Origin: Gammaproteobacteria bacterium
GTDB lineage: Bacteria; Pseudomonadota; Gammaproteobacteria; DSM-16500
DNA length: 64,000 nucleotides
Direction of reading: 5' to 3'
NCBI GenBank assembly: GCA_021156085.1
Contig: JAJNBC010000010.1
Span: 1-64,000, forward strand
Part shown: positions 42,758-52,164 of the stretch, one piece after another
Layout: each line of letters starts with the position of its first letter
How positions within the stretch are numbered: position 1 is the first letter of the stretch
Translations under genes and position numbers: made by a program
The notes under the pieces: generated by a model
Databases searched by the model: none
What the model was told of the DNA's origin: nothing
The model's input: the letters and a program-made list of their open reading frames with translations, nothing else

Positions 42758-43715
42758 TAAGGAGCGTCAGTATTGTCTAAGCAGCCACAGTAAGCATAAG
42801 TTTTTTCTCGCCTGCTGAAAGATTAAGGGAAGGTTTTTTAGGTTGTAGAACATACGCAGCCAGGGTACTGAGAATATTAACCATGAAATTCCATTGTTTT
42901 TTAATTGATCATTGACCGTTTCAATGAGGGCTCGTTTGCGAAGCAATATTTTGTCAATACATGGCATCAATTTGTTTTTCATGTTGTTCTTAAGTCGCGT
43001 TATAAGCTGCAGACTTTGTTGCAAAAGCGTTTCAAATAAAGTCTGAGAAATGTAGCCCTTGTCTCTAAATAATTTACCTGCCAGGTGCTTTACTAAATCA
43101 GGTACAGGCTTGCGATCATCTACATTGCCAGGTGTTATTTTAAACGCCATGATCTCGCCTTTATCATTAAACCAGCCAACGGTTGATTTTGCTAACCCTT
43201 TGAATACACGGTGTCGTTTTTCTCTTTTAATGTGGCAAACTTTCAAAACCATCGAGTCAATAAAATAAATGCCTGTCTTTTCGCCTGTCAGACTTTGAAT
43301 AAAAACACACAGGGGGATAGCGATGGATTTGAGAAGGTTGACCCTGTGAGAATAACTGACTAAATCAGGAAAGCTATCGCGAAGGTGGAGGATGACGTAG
43401 CGCATATAGTAAGTTTTAAAATCACGAAAACGAAGTAGATGAAAATAGATAACGAGGGTCATGATTTCACTCGGCGATAGCCGCGAGCGAGTCCTTCTTT
43501 TTTTTTGAGTCCTTGTAGCAGTAATTGCTTTTCCCAGTCAGGGTAAAACTCTTTACAGAAATTATCGACAATGCAATATAAAACAATTAAAGTGTCTTCC
43601 ATATAACGGCTCCTCTGTTTTTTGGTGAAAAAGACGTGCTATCACAGCACGATGGAGCCGTTATTTCAATATTTCAACCGGTTAGACTTCGCTTAGACAA
43701 TACTGACGTTAAGGA
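42758..43715. mobile_element. IS982-family insertion sequence, damaged
   Basis: The element spans about 42764-43709 (946 bases). Its ends are inverted copies: CGTCAGTATTGTCTAAGC at the left and its complement at the right. TAAGGA flanks it on both sides (42758-42763 and 43710-43715), a 6-base target duplication (7 if the next G is counted). Size, ends and transposase type fit IS982. The intact duplication means it moved in as one unit and decayed or was defective later. No outward gene is carried. Confidence 0.85.
42777..43602 (-). pseudogene. IS982-family transposase, frameshifted and internally deleted
   Basis: The ATG at 43602 starts MEDTLIVLYCIVDNFCKEF, the IS982 N-terminus. At a run of nine A (43498-43506 as T on this strand) the frame shifts by -1 to continue as RLSPSEIMTLVIYFHL; such A runs can slip during translation, so this may be tolerated. 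DDE-fold residues follow: FIDSMVLKVCH, RDKGYIS and RKRALIETVNDQLKN. At about 42885-42902 roughly 10-12 residues (the usual QIEHTRHR-type segment) are missing and the frame changes, giving NFMVNILSTLAAYVLQPKKPSLN in another frame to the TAG at 42777. Almost certainly inactive. Confidence 0.82.
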
Positions 43716-43784
43716 GCTTAAGAAAAATAATCTTTAGAGAAGGTCTTTTACATATTGATATATAGTTTTTGTCCTCAGAACAAT

Positions 43785-44726
43785 TTAAGAGCGTGCAGTT
43801 AGGGGTATTTTTATCCCAATTTCGTGCGGTATGCCATCGGGTTGCTGCAAAATATAAGCTGCCAATTGCCAATCTACCAGCGTTATGCCATGAGAAGGCA
43901 AAGCATTTGCGATCGTTGTGAGCACATTATTGAGATTGGTTTGCTCTCCTTGATCATGTTCTTCTAGCGGGGGGTGAGCTTCTAAATAAAGCCGGCCCTG
44001 ATCCCAGCCTACTTTATTAGGCATATTGATAATAGCGACGAAGGTGCCCGGCTTAACTAGGGGGAAGAATTCTTTGATGTCTCCTTCATTCATACGAATA
44101 CAACCAAAGCTGGCGCGCCTACCAATACTTTCGGGAAAAATAGTGCTATGAATAAGATAAGTTGGAATACGCAAATAAATAGCATAAGGTCCCAGTGGAT
44201 TATCAGGCCCTGCTTCCATTTTATAAGGTAGTTCAATGCCTTGCTCTCGATTATATTTACGAATATCTGGGGGAGGGATCCAAACGGGATTCACTGCTTT
44301 TCTTGTGACGACGGTATTCTGAATAGGAATAGTTTTCCCTATTTTTCCAATGCCCACGGGGAAGGTCATGACATTACCCGTGCCTTCTGGATAATAATAC
44401 ATTCGCATTTCAGCAAGATTAATAATAATACCTTTATGGGGTAAAGCCGGTAAAATGAAGGCAGTTGGAATTTTGACATAACCTCCTGTAAGGGTTTGTT
44501 CTGTAGCCCCCGGATTAGCATTAACAACCGCGTTTAATCCAATATTATAACGTTGTGCTAATGTAGTAGGTGTATCGTTAGAAGTAGCTTGAGTAGATTT
44601 TATATTTCCAATTAATGCATTCTCTCCGCTTGGAATAATAAAACTGCTGGCAGAGGTAGGTTGCATAATAATTATAAATAAATTTGCCGTAACGAGAAGA
44701 ATGCAAGCCATGTATTTCATTATCAT
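43785..44726 (-). CDS. L,D-transpeptidase (YkuD) with LysM-like domain
   Basis: 313 aa periplasmic enzyme that makes or breaks 3-3 peptidoglycan crosslinks or attaches proteins to peptidoglycan. An N-terminal signal helix (about 5-27), a LysM-like segment (about 52-90, TLAQRYNIGLNAVVNANPG) and the catalytic YkuD domain (about 97-235) with His193 in IHSTIFP and Cys209 in SFGCIRMNE. ErfK/YbiS-like. AGGAAA precedes the ATG. It follows a second transpeptidase on the same strand, 17 bases apart. Confidence 0.9.
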   Translation of the reverse strand: MIMKYMACILLVTANLFIIIMQPTSASSFIIPSGENALIGNIKSTQATSNDTPTTLAQRYNIGLNAVVNANPGATEQTLTGGYVKIPTAFILPALPHKGIIINLAEMRMYYYPEGTGNVMTFPVGIGKIGKTIPIQNTVVTRKAVNPVWIPPPDIRKYNREQGIELPYKMEAGPDNPLGPYAIYLRIPTYLIHSTIFPESIGRRASFGCIRMNEGDIKEFFPLVKPGTFVAIINMPNKVGWDQGRLYLEAHPPLEEHDQGEQTNLNNVLTTIANALPSHGITLVDWQLAAYILQQPDGIPHEIGIKIPLTARS

Positions 44727-44743
44727 AATGTATATTTCCTATC

Positions 44744-45448
44744 CTAGCCTGTTAAAAAACTTGAGTGATGCAACCAATTTCGATCCGGATAATAAACAAA
44801 AACTAATGTATTATCTTTAATTGTATTAATAAGTGGATGCACTGTTTCTTCATCGACAGCAAGACAACCCCAGCTACGTCCTAAAAAGCCATATTTTTTA
44901 ACTACATTATGATTTGCATACCAAGCGCCATGTACGACAATATCGCGTTGATAAGCGTTGTCATTAATACCGCGCTCTAGCCCTTGCAATCTCAGTGAGT
45001 AGCCATTGCCGCCGACATAAGGCATACCTGTAGTGAGAAATACCCCCAGACTTGATTTTAAGCTACCTGGTTCATTAGAAAAAGAAGTGGCATTTATTGT
45101 CCCGCTATTTTTGCCGTGTGTTACCCAGGTATTGAATAAGACCCTGGCTTGTTTTAAATCTATTACCCATAGTCTGCGTTCAGTAGAGGGTTTAGTATAA
45201 TCAATAATAGTAAGTAATTGCTTAGCGTCCATACCATGTGCGCGGGCTCGTAAAAATGCTTCTAAGCTCATTTCTAAAACGGATGAGTTAATATTCGCTG
45301 CTTGCAAGCCTATTTTTCTAACTTCTTCTTTTATCCAGGTTGAGGTTCCAATGGACGCGGTAGGGGGTGAGGGTGGAAATAGAGAAAAAGGCCCCCAGCC
45401 AGTTATGCAAGAAATAATAAAAATGCCTAGCATGTATCTTATTTTCAT
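44744..45448 (-). CDS. Murein L,D-transpeptidase catalytic-domain family protein (PF13645 type)
   Basis: 234 aa from the ATG at 45448, chosen because CAGGA lies just upstream. It has a signal-type hydrophobic start (about 5-18), then a domain with ERRLWVIDL, SSLGVFLTTG, the His173 region VVHGAWYAN and Cys195 in LGRSWGCLAVDE. This is the second type of L,D-transpeptidase domain, unrelated in detail to YkuD of the next gene. The pair probably acts on peptidoglycan together. Confidence 0.85.
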   Translation of the reverse strand: MKIRYMLGIFIISCITGWGPFSLFPPSPPTASIGTSTWIKEEVRKIGLQAANINSSVLEMSLEAFLRARAHGMDAKQLLTIIDYTKPSTERRLWVIDLKQARVLFNTWVTHGKNSGTINATSFSNEPGSLKSSLGVFLTTGMPYVGGNGYSLRLQGLERGINDNAYQRDIVVHGAWYANHNVVKKYGFLGRSWGCLAVDEETVHPLINTIKDNTLVFVYYPDRNWLHHSSFLTG

Positions 45449-45628
45449 AAGGTCCTGCGAGTTAAAGTAGGTGGCTACGTAGGATGACACTCTAAATTGC
45501 ACTTGGTTTTGTATAAAATGGAGCCAAATTTGTGTTATTATTACCTAGTTAATCTTATTTTGTCAACTCAGAAATAGCCAAAAACGTAGCAGTTATAACG
45601 AAAAAGAGGTATAGTTGTGCTTTTAAGA

Positions 45629-45652
45629 ATTGCACGCATTTCTGCGTGTAAT
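45629..45652 (+). promoter_or_regulatory. Hairpin in the leader of the small lipoprotein gene
   Basis: ATTGCACGCA pairs with TGCGTGTAAT (one G-T pair) around TTTC, a 10-base stem that ends 36 bases before the ATG. Probably an mRNA leader structure; it lacks a T tract and is unlikely to be a terminator. Confidence 0.4.
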
Positions 45653-45688
45653 CATTGTAATAATACGTTTTATTTTGGAGATTAGTAA

Positions 45689-45862
45689 ATGAAAAGAATG
45701 GTACTCGTATTAAGCATCGTTGCTTCCACTTGGGTATTGGCAAGCTGTGCTAACAAAGGCATTGATCAGTCAACCTCAATGAGCAGCGATAATAGCTCAA
45801 AAATGGCAAATGTCTCAGCTAAGCATCATCATAATTATAAGGGCGAAGTAACTAGCAAATAA
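45689..45862 (+). CDS. Small lipoprotein
   Basis: 57 aa, starting at 45689 with GGAG upstream. A hydrophobic signal is followed by the lipobox LASC (Cys20). The mature part is only about 38 residues, Ser/Asn-rich, with a His cluster (AKHHHNY) and a Lys at the very end. Size and terminal Lys resemble murein-type small lipoproteins, which L,D-transpeptidases can attach to peptidoglycan; here two such enzymes are encoded just upstream on the other strand. The function is inferred only. Confidence 0.75.
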   Translation: MKRMVLVLSIVASTWVLASCANKGIDQSTSMSSDNSSKMANVSAKHHHNYKGEVTSK

Positions 45863-45957
45863 GCTGTTATTAAGTGATATGAAGAAGGTTTTTTATCTTC
45901 CATGCATTTTAAATTCTTTTTTTGAGGGTGTTTTCACTCAATATTCGTGGGGCATTC

Positions 45958-47109
45958 ATGAGCACAGCAAATAAGATTCGTATTGCGGTTTTATACGGTG
46001 GCCGTTCAGGTGAGCATGAGGTTTCATTAATGTCTGCGACAAATGTCATTCAGAATTTAGATCGTTCTCGCTTTGATGTTCTTCCTATTGGTATTGATAA
46101 AGAAGGCGGCTGGTTTTTAGGCGATGATATTTTAAAGAAAGAATTAAATGCACCGACGCTCTTGAAATTACAAACGGACTCAGAGCGCATGTTATTTAAT
46201 CCAGATCTGATTGGTAAAGCGTTGCAACCCATACCTAGTAGCCAATTAATACAAAATGCAGATCGTATTTTTGATGTCGTATTTCCTGTTATCCATGGGC
46301 CTTTATGCGAAGATGGCACTGTGCAAGGATTGCTTGAATTGGCCGATGTTCCTTATGTAGGTTGTGGAGTATTATCATCTGCAGTGGGCATGGATAAAGA
46401 TGTTTCTAAACGGCTAGTGAAAAATGAGGGGATGAGAGTTCCACCTTATTTAGTCCTTAAGCATGGACAGTGGGAAGAAAATTCGCAACAGTTTTGTGAA
46501 CGCGTGACAGAAAAATTGCGTTACCCTGTTTTTGTAAAACCAGCTAATACTGGTTCTAGTGTGGGGATAGAAAAAGTAAAGAACCCAGCTCATTTAGCTG
46601 CTGCTATCGATGCAGCTTTTCAGTACGATACCAAAATTGTAGTAGAGCAAGGTATTGATGCCATAGAAATTGAAATAGCGGTATTAGAGTCACTTGAAGC
46701 AGGGAAGGAGCCTATTATAAGCGTGCCCGGAGAAGTGAGACCCACCTCAGGGCATGAATTTTATTCTTATGCTTCAAAATATCTTGACGAAAAAGGGGTA
46801 GAGCTTATTATTCCGGCACCTATCTCGGCGGAGCTAAAAGAAAAAGTAAGCTTATTTGCTAGAAATATTTTTATGACGCTGGAATGTGAAGGCATGGCGA
46901 GGGTAGATCTTTTTCTGGAACGCGGGACAAATGAAATATATTTTAATGAAATTAATTCTATCCCCGGATTTACAAGCGTTAGCATGTACCCCAAGTTAAT
47001 GGCGGCGTCAGGAATGGACTATCCTAAGTTATTAACCCATTTAGTGATGTTAGCTTTAGAAAGATATGCCAGAAAAGCGAAATTGAGTCGTGAATTCTTA
47101 TCTGTTTAG
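45958..47109 (+). CDS. ddl: D-alanine--D-alanine ligase
   Basis: ATP-grasp enzyme (383 aa) that makes the D-Ala-D-Ala end of peptidoglycan precursors. LYGGRSGEHEVSLMSA, FPVIHGPLCEDGTVQG, PYVGCGVLSSAVGMDKDV, PVFVKPANTGSSVG and FNEINSIPGFTSVSMYPKL are diagnostic of the DdlA type. The ATG at 45958 follows GTGGGG; the frame opens 36 bases earlier at a TTG. It lies beside two L,D-transpeptidases and a small lipoprotein, forming a cell-wall group. Confidence 0.95.
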   Translation: MSTANKIRIAVLYGGRSGEHEVSLMSATNVIQNLDRSRFDVLPIGIDKEGGWFLGDDILKKELNAPTLLKLQTDSERMLFNPDLIGKALQPIPSSQLIQNADRIFDVVFPVIHGPLCEDGTVQGLLELADVPYVGCGVLSSAVGMDKDVSKRLVKNEGMRVPPYLVLKHGQWEENSQQFCERVTEKLRYPVFVKPANTGSSVGIEKVKNPAHLAAAIDAAFQYDTKIVVEQGIDAIEIEIAVLESLEAGKEPIISVPGEVRPTSGHEFYSYASKYLDEKGVELIIPAPISAELKEKVSLFARNIFMTLECEGMARVDLFLERGTNEIYFNEINSIPGFTSVSMYPKLMAASGMDYPKLLTHLVMLALERYARKAKLSREFLSV

Positions 47110-47132
47110 GACAAGAACTAGGGAGTAGTCCC

Positions 47133-47142
47133 CCGACGTCGG
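47133..47142. promoter_or_regulatory. Palindrome before the efflux operon
   Basis: CCGACGTCGG is a perfect 10-base palindrome, 56 bases upstream of the TolC-family start and preceded by a second small inverted pair (GGGA/TCCC). It could be an operator for a repressor or the start of a hairpin. No regulator gene is adjacent. Confidence 0.3.
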
Positions 47143-47197
47143 AAGGAAATTTTGCTAGAAAAGGAGATCATCACATCTAATGAGTAATTAAAGATTT

Positions 47198-48652
47198 ATG
47201 CTAAAAGTAGTATTTTTTTGTTTGTTTTGGTTTGGTATCACGCTTTGTCAGGCAAAAGCAGATGTTCTGCATACTCTTTCCCTAAAGGATGCTATTTTAT
47301 TAGCTCTGAGAGAGAGCCCTAATGTGCAACATAAACAGCTTGCTAATATTCAAATCAAATATGCATTAGAATTGGCGCAATGGAATTTTAAACCTCATTA
47401 TCAAATCGCTGCCTCTAAGTTGACATTGCAAAATTATTCTGCCATTCATACGGGAGAAGTGACTCAGAATACCACTGCCATTACGCCCCAAGTTACGTTG
47501 AATACACCCTTGGGCACTAATATTACTTTGGCTGCGAGTAACGATTTTGGGAAAAATTATCATCCTGGTATGTCTTTAACAGTGGTACAACCTTTAATTA
47601 GAGGATTTGGGCGCCCTATCGTGGAAGCTGCTCTGCAAGATGCCAGGGAAAATGTAACAATTAGTCATTTGCAAATGGAAGAGACTTTAAGTACCACAGT
47701 GACTAGTGTAATTAATGACTATTTAAGTGTAGTCTCTGCAGAAAAAACATTGGAAGTCGATCAACGTGCTTTAAAGCGCTCCCAAAAATCAGTAGAACAA
47801 ACTAAATTATTTATTAAAGCAGGGCGCAAGCCAGGTGTAGAATTAGTGACAGCTGAAGCGGATGTGGCTAATACTCAAGCAAAAATTGAAAGCGATCAGA
47901 ATTTCTTAGCCCAGGCACACGCTAAATTATTACAGACCATTGGTCTAGATCCGAGTTCGCATGTCGTCTTTACAGATATTTCTGTAGCAAAATTAATTAA
48001 AAGATATCATATCCCCTCGCTGGATGATGCTAAAAAGCTTGTGGTCACTCACGATGTTTCTTATCAGACAATGCAAATAATCTATGAGGGTTCTAAAAAA
48101 CGCAGCGTGGCTGCCGCAGAAAATAATATGCTCTGGAAATTAGATCTCACGGCGGCAGCGGCCACAGGGGGCGGCAGTGGGGTAGGTGAAAATGCAGGAT
48201 TGAATAGTTTAGTAAATGGCATCAATCGCAATGATAGTGTGCGTTTAGAATTGACAGTCCCTATTGATGATCAATCGGCTAAAATCGCCTTGGAAAATGC
48301 AAAGATAGCCTTGCATGATGCTGCTATTGGATTAAAAGAAGCGAAATGGAATAATGAAACAAGGGCCATCGACACTTGGAAGAATGTCTTCAGTGCAGAA
48401 CGTTCACTGAAATTATCAGAATATGCTGAAGAACTGCAACAAAAAGCGTACAACATCAGTGAGCAAAAATACAATTATGGCTTAATTGATAGTATCGAGT
48501 TACAGTTAGCGCGACAACAGTATATGCTGACTCAGCAACAATTTGTGGCTCAACAAATTGCTTATTTAATGGCATTAGTTGCTTTAGATCAATTGACTGG
48601 TCGGACGCTGCAAACATGGAATATAGAGGTAAAACATGATGAGAAATTCTAA
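47198..48652 (+). CDS. TolC-family outer-membrane efflux protein
   Basis: 484 aa, with a signal peptide ending near CQAKADV. Two repeated helical halves of the outer-membrane efflux protein family are visible: LSLKDAILLALRESPNV at the start and long coiled helices around LEVDQRALKRSQKSVEQTKL and EYAEELQQKAYNISEQKYNYG. It would form the outer-membrane and periplasmic channel of the exporter encoded by the next three genes, whose adaptor start overlaps its end. Confidence 0.88.
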   Translation: MLKVVFFCLFWFGITLCQAKADVLHTLSLKDAILLALRESPNVQHKQLANIQIKYALELAQWNFKPHYQIAASKLTLQNYSAIHTGEVTQNTTAITPQVTLNTPLGTNITLAASNDFGKNYHPGMSLTVVQPLIRGFGRPIVEAALQDARENVTISHLQMEETLSTTVTSVINDYLSVVSAEKTLEVDQRALKRSQKSVEQTKLFIKAGRKPGVELVTAEADVANTQAKIESDQNFLAQAHAKLLQTIGLDPSSHVVFTDISVAKLIKRYHIPSLDDAKKLVVTHDVSYQTMQIIYEGSKKRSVAAAENNMLWKLDLTAAAATGGGSGVGENAGLNSLVNGINRNDSVRLELTVPIDDQSAKIALENAKIALHDAAIGLKEAKWNNETRAIDTWKNVFSAERSLKLSEYAEELQQKAYNISEQKYNYGLIDSIELQLARQQYMLTQQQFVAQQIAYLMALVALDQLTGRTLQTWNIEVKHDEKF

Positions 48653-49799
48653 TTGTTTATGGATTTTTCTTTTAATGTGGATGATAGTCAATATAAGTGG
48701 CTGCGTTGACAAAGAAAAAAATTCGAAGTTTGGCAAAGATCAAATAATTACGGTGACGCGGGAGCCCCTGACAGCGCATTTGCTTTATGCCGGCATTGTA
48801 CAACCTTTAAAAGCTATGGTGGTAACTACGCCAGCTGAGGGGGTGGTGGAAGATATTACCTTCCATTACGGAGATGTAGTCAAGGCGCAACAACCGTTGT
48901 TTATGATTGTCTCTGATAAATTTCAAACAGAATATAAAAATGCCCTTATGCAATACATTAAGGCAAAAACAGATTTTATTAATACCGAAAGTCAGTTTAA
49001 AGAAAGTGAATTTCTCCATAAAAATCAACTTATTTCTGACGATGATTATAAGGGGAAAAAAACTAATTATTTCACGGCAAAACTGAGCTTAATTCAAGCA
49101 AAAGATGCCCTAGCTACTATGATGAAACAACTTGATATAAAAGGATTTAACTTTGAAGAGCTTACAGTGGCAGATATCGATAAAATTAGCGTTCAGCTCC
49201 ATCAACAAGAAGGTTCGCAGAAGATTCACATTGTTGCTCCGGCTGCCGGGGTAGTTTTATTAGCCACCAAAGAAGAGAGCGATCTTTCAGTTAAAATTAG
49301 CAAAGGATCTCAAGTCAAACAAGGCGATATGCTTGCTATGATTGGTGATGTGAGTGGCCTGAATATCCATATTAATGTGAATGAATTTAATATTAATCAA
49401 TTGAAAATCGGTCAGAAAGTAAAAGTCAGTGGCACAGCATTTTCTCAATTTTCTTTAGAGGGTTATATTTCAGGAATTGATCGCCAAGCGCAGTTAACGC
49501 AAGGAAATGTTCCTGTTTTTGCAGTGGAAATTGTGGTTCCTACCTTAACACCCGCGCAACAATCTGTGATTCATATAGGCATGAGCGCGAAAGTGCAAAT
49601 TGACATTGAAAGCCCTCCTGTTGTGTCTATACCGCTTTCGGCAATCTATACAAAAAATAATGTACCTTATGTCAAAATGCAGGATCAACATAGTCATAAG
49701 GTTGTTGAAGTGCCAGTGCAAACAGGCCAAACCACAGAAGACAGAGTAGTGATAGAATCACCACTTAAAGCAGGGGATACTATTTTTGTCCATCATTGA
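48636..49799 (+). CDS. MacA/HlyD-type periplasmic adaptor lipoprotein
   Basis: 387 aa membrane-fusion protein. Signal peptide with lipobox ISGC (Cys23). The biotinyl-lipoyl halves are VVTTPAEGVVEDITFHYGDVVKAQQPL and HIVAPAAGVVLLA..., separated by a coiled hairpin, then beta-barrel and membrane-proximal parts (VSIPLSAIYTKNNVPYV). GAGG lies before the ATG pair; overlaps the TolC gene by 17 bases and the ATPase gene by 14. Most similar in layout to MacA. Confidence 0.88.
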   Translation: MMRNSNCLWIFLLMWMIVNISGCVDKEKNSKFGKDQIITVTREPLTAHLLYAGIVQPLKAMVVTTPAEGVVEDITFHYGDVVKAQQPLFMIVSDKFQTEYKNALMQYIKAKTDFINTESQFKESEFLHKNQLISDDDYKGKKTNYFTAKLSLIQAKDALATMMKQLDIKGFNFEELTVADIDKISVQLHQQEGSQKIHIVAPAAGVVLLATKEESDLSVKISKGSQVKQGDMLAMIGDVSGLNIHINVNEFNINQLKIGQKVKVSGTAFSQFSLEGYISGIDRQAQLTQGNVPVFAVEIVVPTLTPAQQSVIHIGMSAKVQIDIESPPVVSIPLSAIYTKNNVPYVKMQDQHSHKVVEVPVQTGQTTEDRVVIESPLKAGDTIFVHH

Positions 49800-50460
49800 T
49801 TTACAAAATATTACGAAATCTTATCGAACTGGTTTCAGCGAATTTTGTGCTTTGAAAGGCATTAATTTGCAGTTAGAGCGCCGTGACATGCTTGCTATTA
49901 TAGGTTCTTCAGGCTCGGGTAAATCGACTCTGATGAATATCATGGGCCTTTTGGATTATTGTAGCACGGGTAATTATTTTCTTTTAGGAGAAGATGTATC
50001 GAGGTTGGCCGAGAAAAAATTGGCTGTCACACGTAATAAGAAGATGGGTTTTGTATTTCAATCATTTTTTTTGTTGCCGCGGTTAAATGTCCTTCAGAAT
50101 GTGATGTTACCTCTTTTTTACAGAGAAGAATCGCTGACATTATCCCACCAAAAAGCGCTAGAAATTTTGAAAAAGGTCGGAATGGAAAAATTTATAGACC
50201 ATAAACCGAATCAATTATCCGGAGGACAGCAACAACGTGTTGCCATTGCTCGGGCTTTAGTAGGTGATCCCGAGGTTATTTTTGCTGATGAGCCAACAGG
50301 ATCGCTGGACTCTAAAACCGGGCGGGAGATTATGGATTTATTTTTAAAACTTAATCATGATGAAGGGCGGACGATTGTTGTTGTGACGCATGACAAGGAA
50401 GTCAGTCACCTTTGTAAGCGTGTTATTACCCTGAAAGATGGATTAATAGTATGCGATTAA
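49786..50460 (+). CDS. MacB-type ABC transporter ATPase
   Basis: 224 aa ATP-binding protein of the LolD/MacB/FtsE group. Walker [15 protein letters not shown], signature [15 protein letters not shown], Walker [13 protein letters not shown] and the H loop VVVTHDKE are intact. It starts at a TTG (49786) inside the end of the adaptor gene, and its end overlaps the permease by 10 bases. Unlike E. coli MacB, ATPase and permease are separate polypeptides here. Confidence 0.92.
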   Translation: MSIIDLQNITKSYRTGFSEFCALKGINLQLERRDMLAIIGSSGSGKSTLMNIMGLLDYCSTGNYFLLGEDVSRLAEKKLAVTRNKKMGFVFQSFFLLPRLNVLQNVMLPLFYREESLTLSHQKALEILKKVGMEKFIDHKPNQLSGGQQQRVAIARALVGDPEVIFADEPTGSLDSKTGREIMDLFLKLNHDEGRTIVVVTHDKEVSHLCKRVITLKDGLIVCD

Positions 50461-51647
50461 TAAATCATATCCGAGAAGGATGGTTTAATTTACTTTCTTC
50501 AAAATTACGATCTATATTAGCATTGCTTGGTATTTTAGTGGGTACAGCATCGGTGGTTGCTATGGTGTCAGCTGGTAAGTTGGCGACCAATGAGGCATTA
50601 AAACAATTTAAAACATTAGGTACCGATTTATTAGCATTCTCAGTGAATGATGCATCTGAGCAAGATAGTATCGTCAGTAAGATAAATAATTTAACTTTAC
50701 CGGATGCACTAAATTTAAAAAAAATAAATAAAATGATTATCAATGTGGCACCTTATGCTCAGCTCTATTACTCCACTCAATTTAATGGACATCCCTTAAA
50801 TGGCAGTGTGCTTGGTGTGACTGAAGATTTTGCAGATATTGTTCATATAAGATTGGCCAGCGGGCGTTTTATATCGATAATGGATGGCTATGAATTTTTT
50901 TGCGTTATAGGCGATAAAGTGAATGAGCAGATTAAGAAACTTACTCTTTCTGATGCAATAGGACAACACATACAAATAGGAAAGAATATTTTTACCATTG
51001 TAGGCGTCGCCAACCCCTGGCCTGAAAATAGCTTTGTGTATGCAGATATTAATTATAGCGTAATGATTCCGATTTTAGCGTCGATCTCGCTAAGTCAATA
51101 TGCTTCCATCAGTAATATTATTTTACGCCTGGATCCTAAGGCTGATATTGAGTTAATTCAAAAGAATATAACTAATTATATCAATCAAAAAGTACAAAAT
51201 AAGCGTCTTTTTTTTCGTAGTGCTAAAGAGTTAATTGCTCGTATGTCAAAGCAAAGCCAGATATTGACTATTTTTTTAGGTTTAATAGGTAGTATTTCAT
51301 TATTGGTGGGTGGCATCGGAGTTATGAATATTATGTTGGTTTCTGTCGTTGAAAGAAGGCGAGAAATTGGTATTCGTTTGGCTGTAGGCGCAAAGCGTTC
51401 AGATATTTGGGCTCTCTTTTTAGTGGAAGCTGTGATGTTGTCACTGCTCGGGGGCACCCTCGGCATTACCGTAGGTATTTTTATAGGATATGTTATGGCT
51501 TTATTTTCGCATTGGGAATTCACTTTATTTTTAATGCCCCCTTTGCTGGGTTTTACCGTCTCCGTTGCAGTGGGTGTTTTCTTCGGTTATTACCCTGCTT
51601 ATAAAGCCTCCCAATTAGATCCCATTGAAGCATTGCGATCGGAATAG
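50451..51647 (+). CDS. MacB-type ABC transporter permease
   Basis: 398 aa FtsX/MacB permease with one N-terminal membrane helix (about 20-40), a large periplasmic MacB domain (about 45-270) and three helices at the end. RSILALLGILVGTASVVAMVS and SIVVERRREIGIRLAVGAKRSDI (written as VERRREIGIRLAVGAK in the sequence) are hallmarks. Together with the two upstream components it forms a tripartite exporter; the substrate (peptide, macrolide or siderophore) is unknown. Confidence 0.9.
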   Translation: MRLINHIREGWFNLLSSKLRSILALLGILVGTASVVAMVSAGKLATNEALKQFKTLGTDLLAFSVNDASEQDSIVSKINNLTLPDALNLKKINKMIINVAPYAQLYYSTQFNGHPLNGSVLGVTEDFADIVHIRLASGRFISIMDGYEFFCVIGDKVNEQIKKLTLSDAIGQHIQIGKNIFTIVGVANPWPENSFVYADINYSVMIPILASISLSQYASISNIILRLDPKADIELIQKNITNYINQKVQNKRLFFRSAKELIARMSKQSQILTIFLGLIGSISLLVGGIGVMNIMLVSVVERRREIGIRLAVGAKRSDIWALFLVEAVMLSLLGGTLGITVGIFIGYVMALFSHWEFTLFLMPPLLGFTVSVAVGVFFGYYPAYKASQLDPIEALRSE

Positions 51648-51735
51648 ACTTCTATGATTTGATTCAAATATAAGCGTACTCTAAATCATTTTGCCAAATA
51701 GCATGAGTAATATAATAAACCGAGGGGTTAGATAA

Positions 51736-52140
51736 ATGTCAAAAAAATTAATTCAACGCATACTACTTTTTTTAACGAGCCTACTAATAGCATCACTGGT
51801 TGGTGCGCATCCTATGCCTTCACGTAGCGTATTCGTGACAGTTACTAATCTTTGCGATATTCCAATTCAATTTCATGTGGATAATAATTGGGGCAGTATT
51901 TATACGGGGGATCACCTTATTCAGGCTGCTGGTAATGTGAAAGAGGATCAAGGACGCAACACGCCAATAGATGTCGTAAACTTTATCTTTAGTTCAAACA
52001 ATAATGAAGAATTTTATACTGTTTCTTATCAAGGAGCCACTTGTACCATCGATTATCCTATAATTAGAGACTATTATTTCTTAGATATTTTTATTGCTGG
52101 TTGTAATAGAGCGCCGACTTGTTCATTCAGGCCCAACTAA
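51736..52140 (+). CDS. Small secreted protein of unknown function
   Basis: 134 aa. Signal peptide with cleavage near LVGAH, GAGGGG before the ATG. The mature part looks beta-rich (VFVTVTNLCDIPIQFHVDNN; EEFYTVSYQGATCTIDYPI) with four cysteines, probably two disulphides. No family recognised. It is followed by a broken barrel gene after 24 bases. Confidence 0.55.
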   Translation: MSKKLIQRILLFLTSLLIASLVGAHPMPSRSVFVTVTNLCDIPIQFHVDNNWGSIYTGDHLIQAAGNVKEDQGRNTPIDVVNFIFSSNNNEEFYTVSYQGATCTIDYPIIRDYYFLDIFIAGCNRAPTCSFRPN

Positions 52141-52164
52141 ATCATTAATGAATGGGTGTAAACT

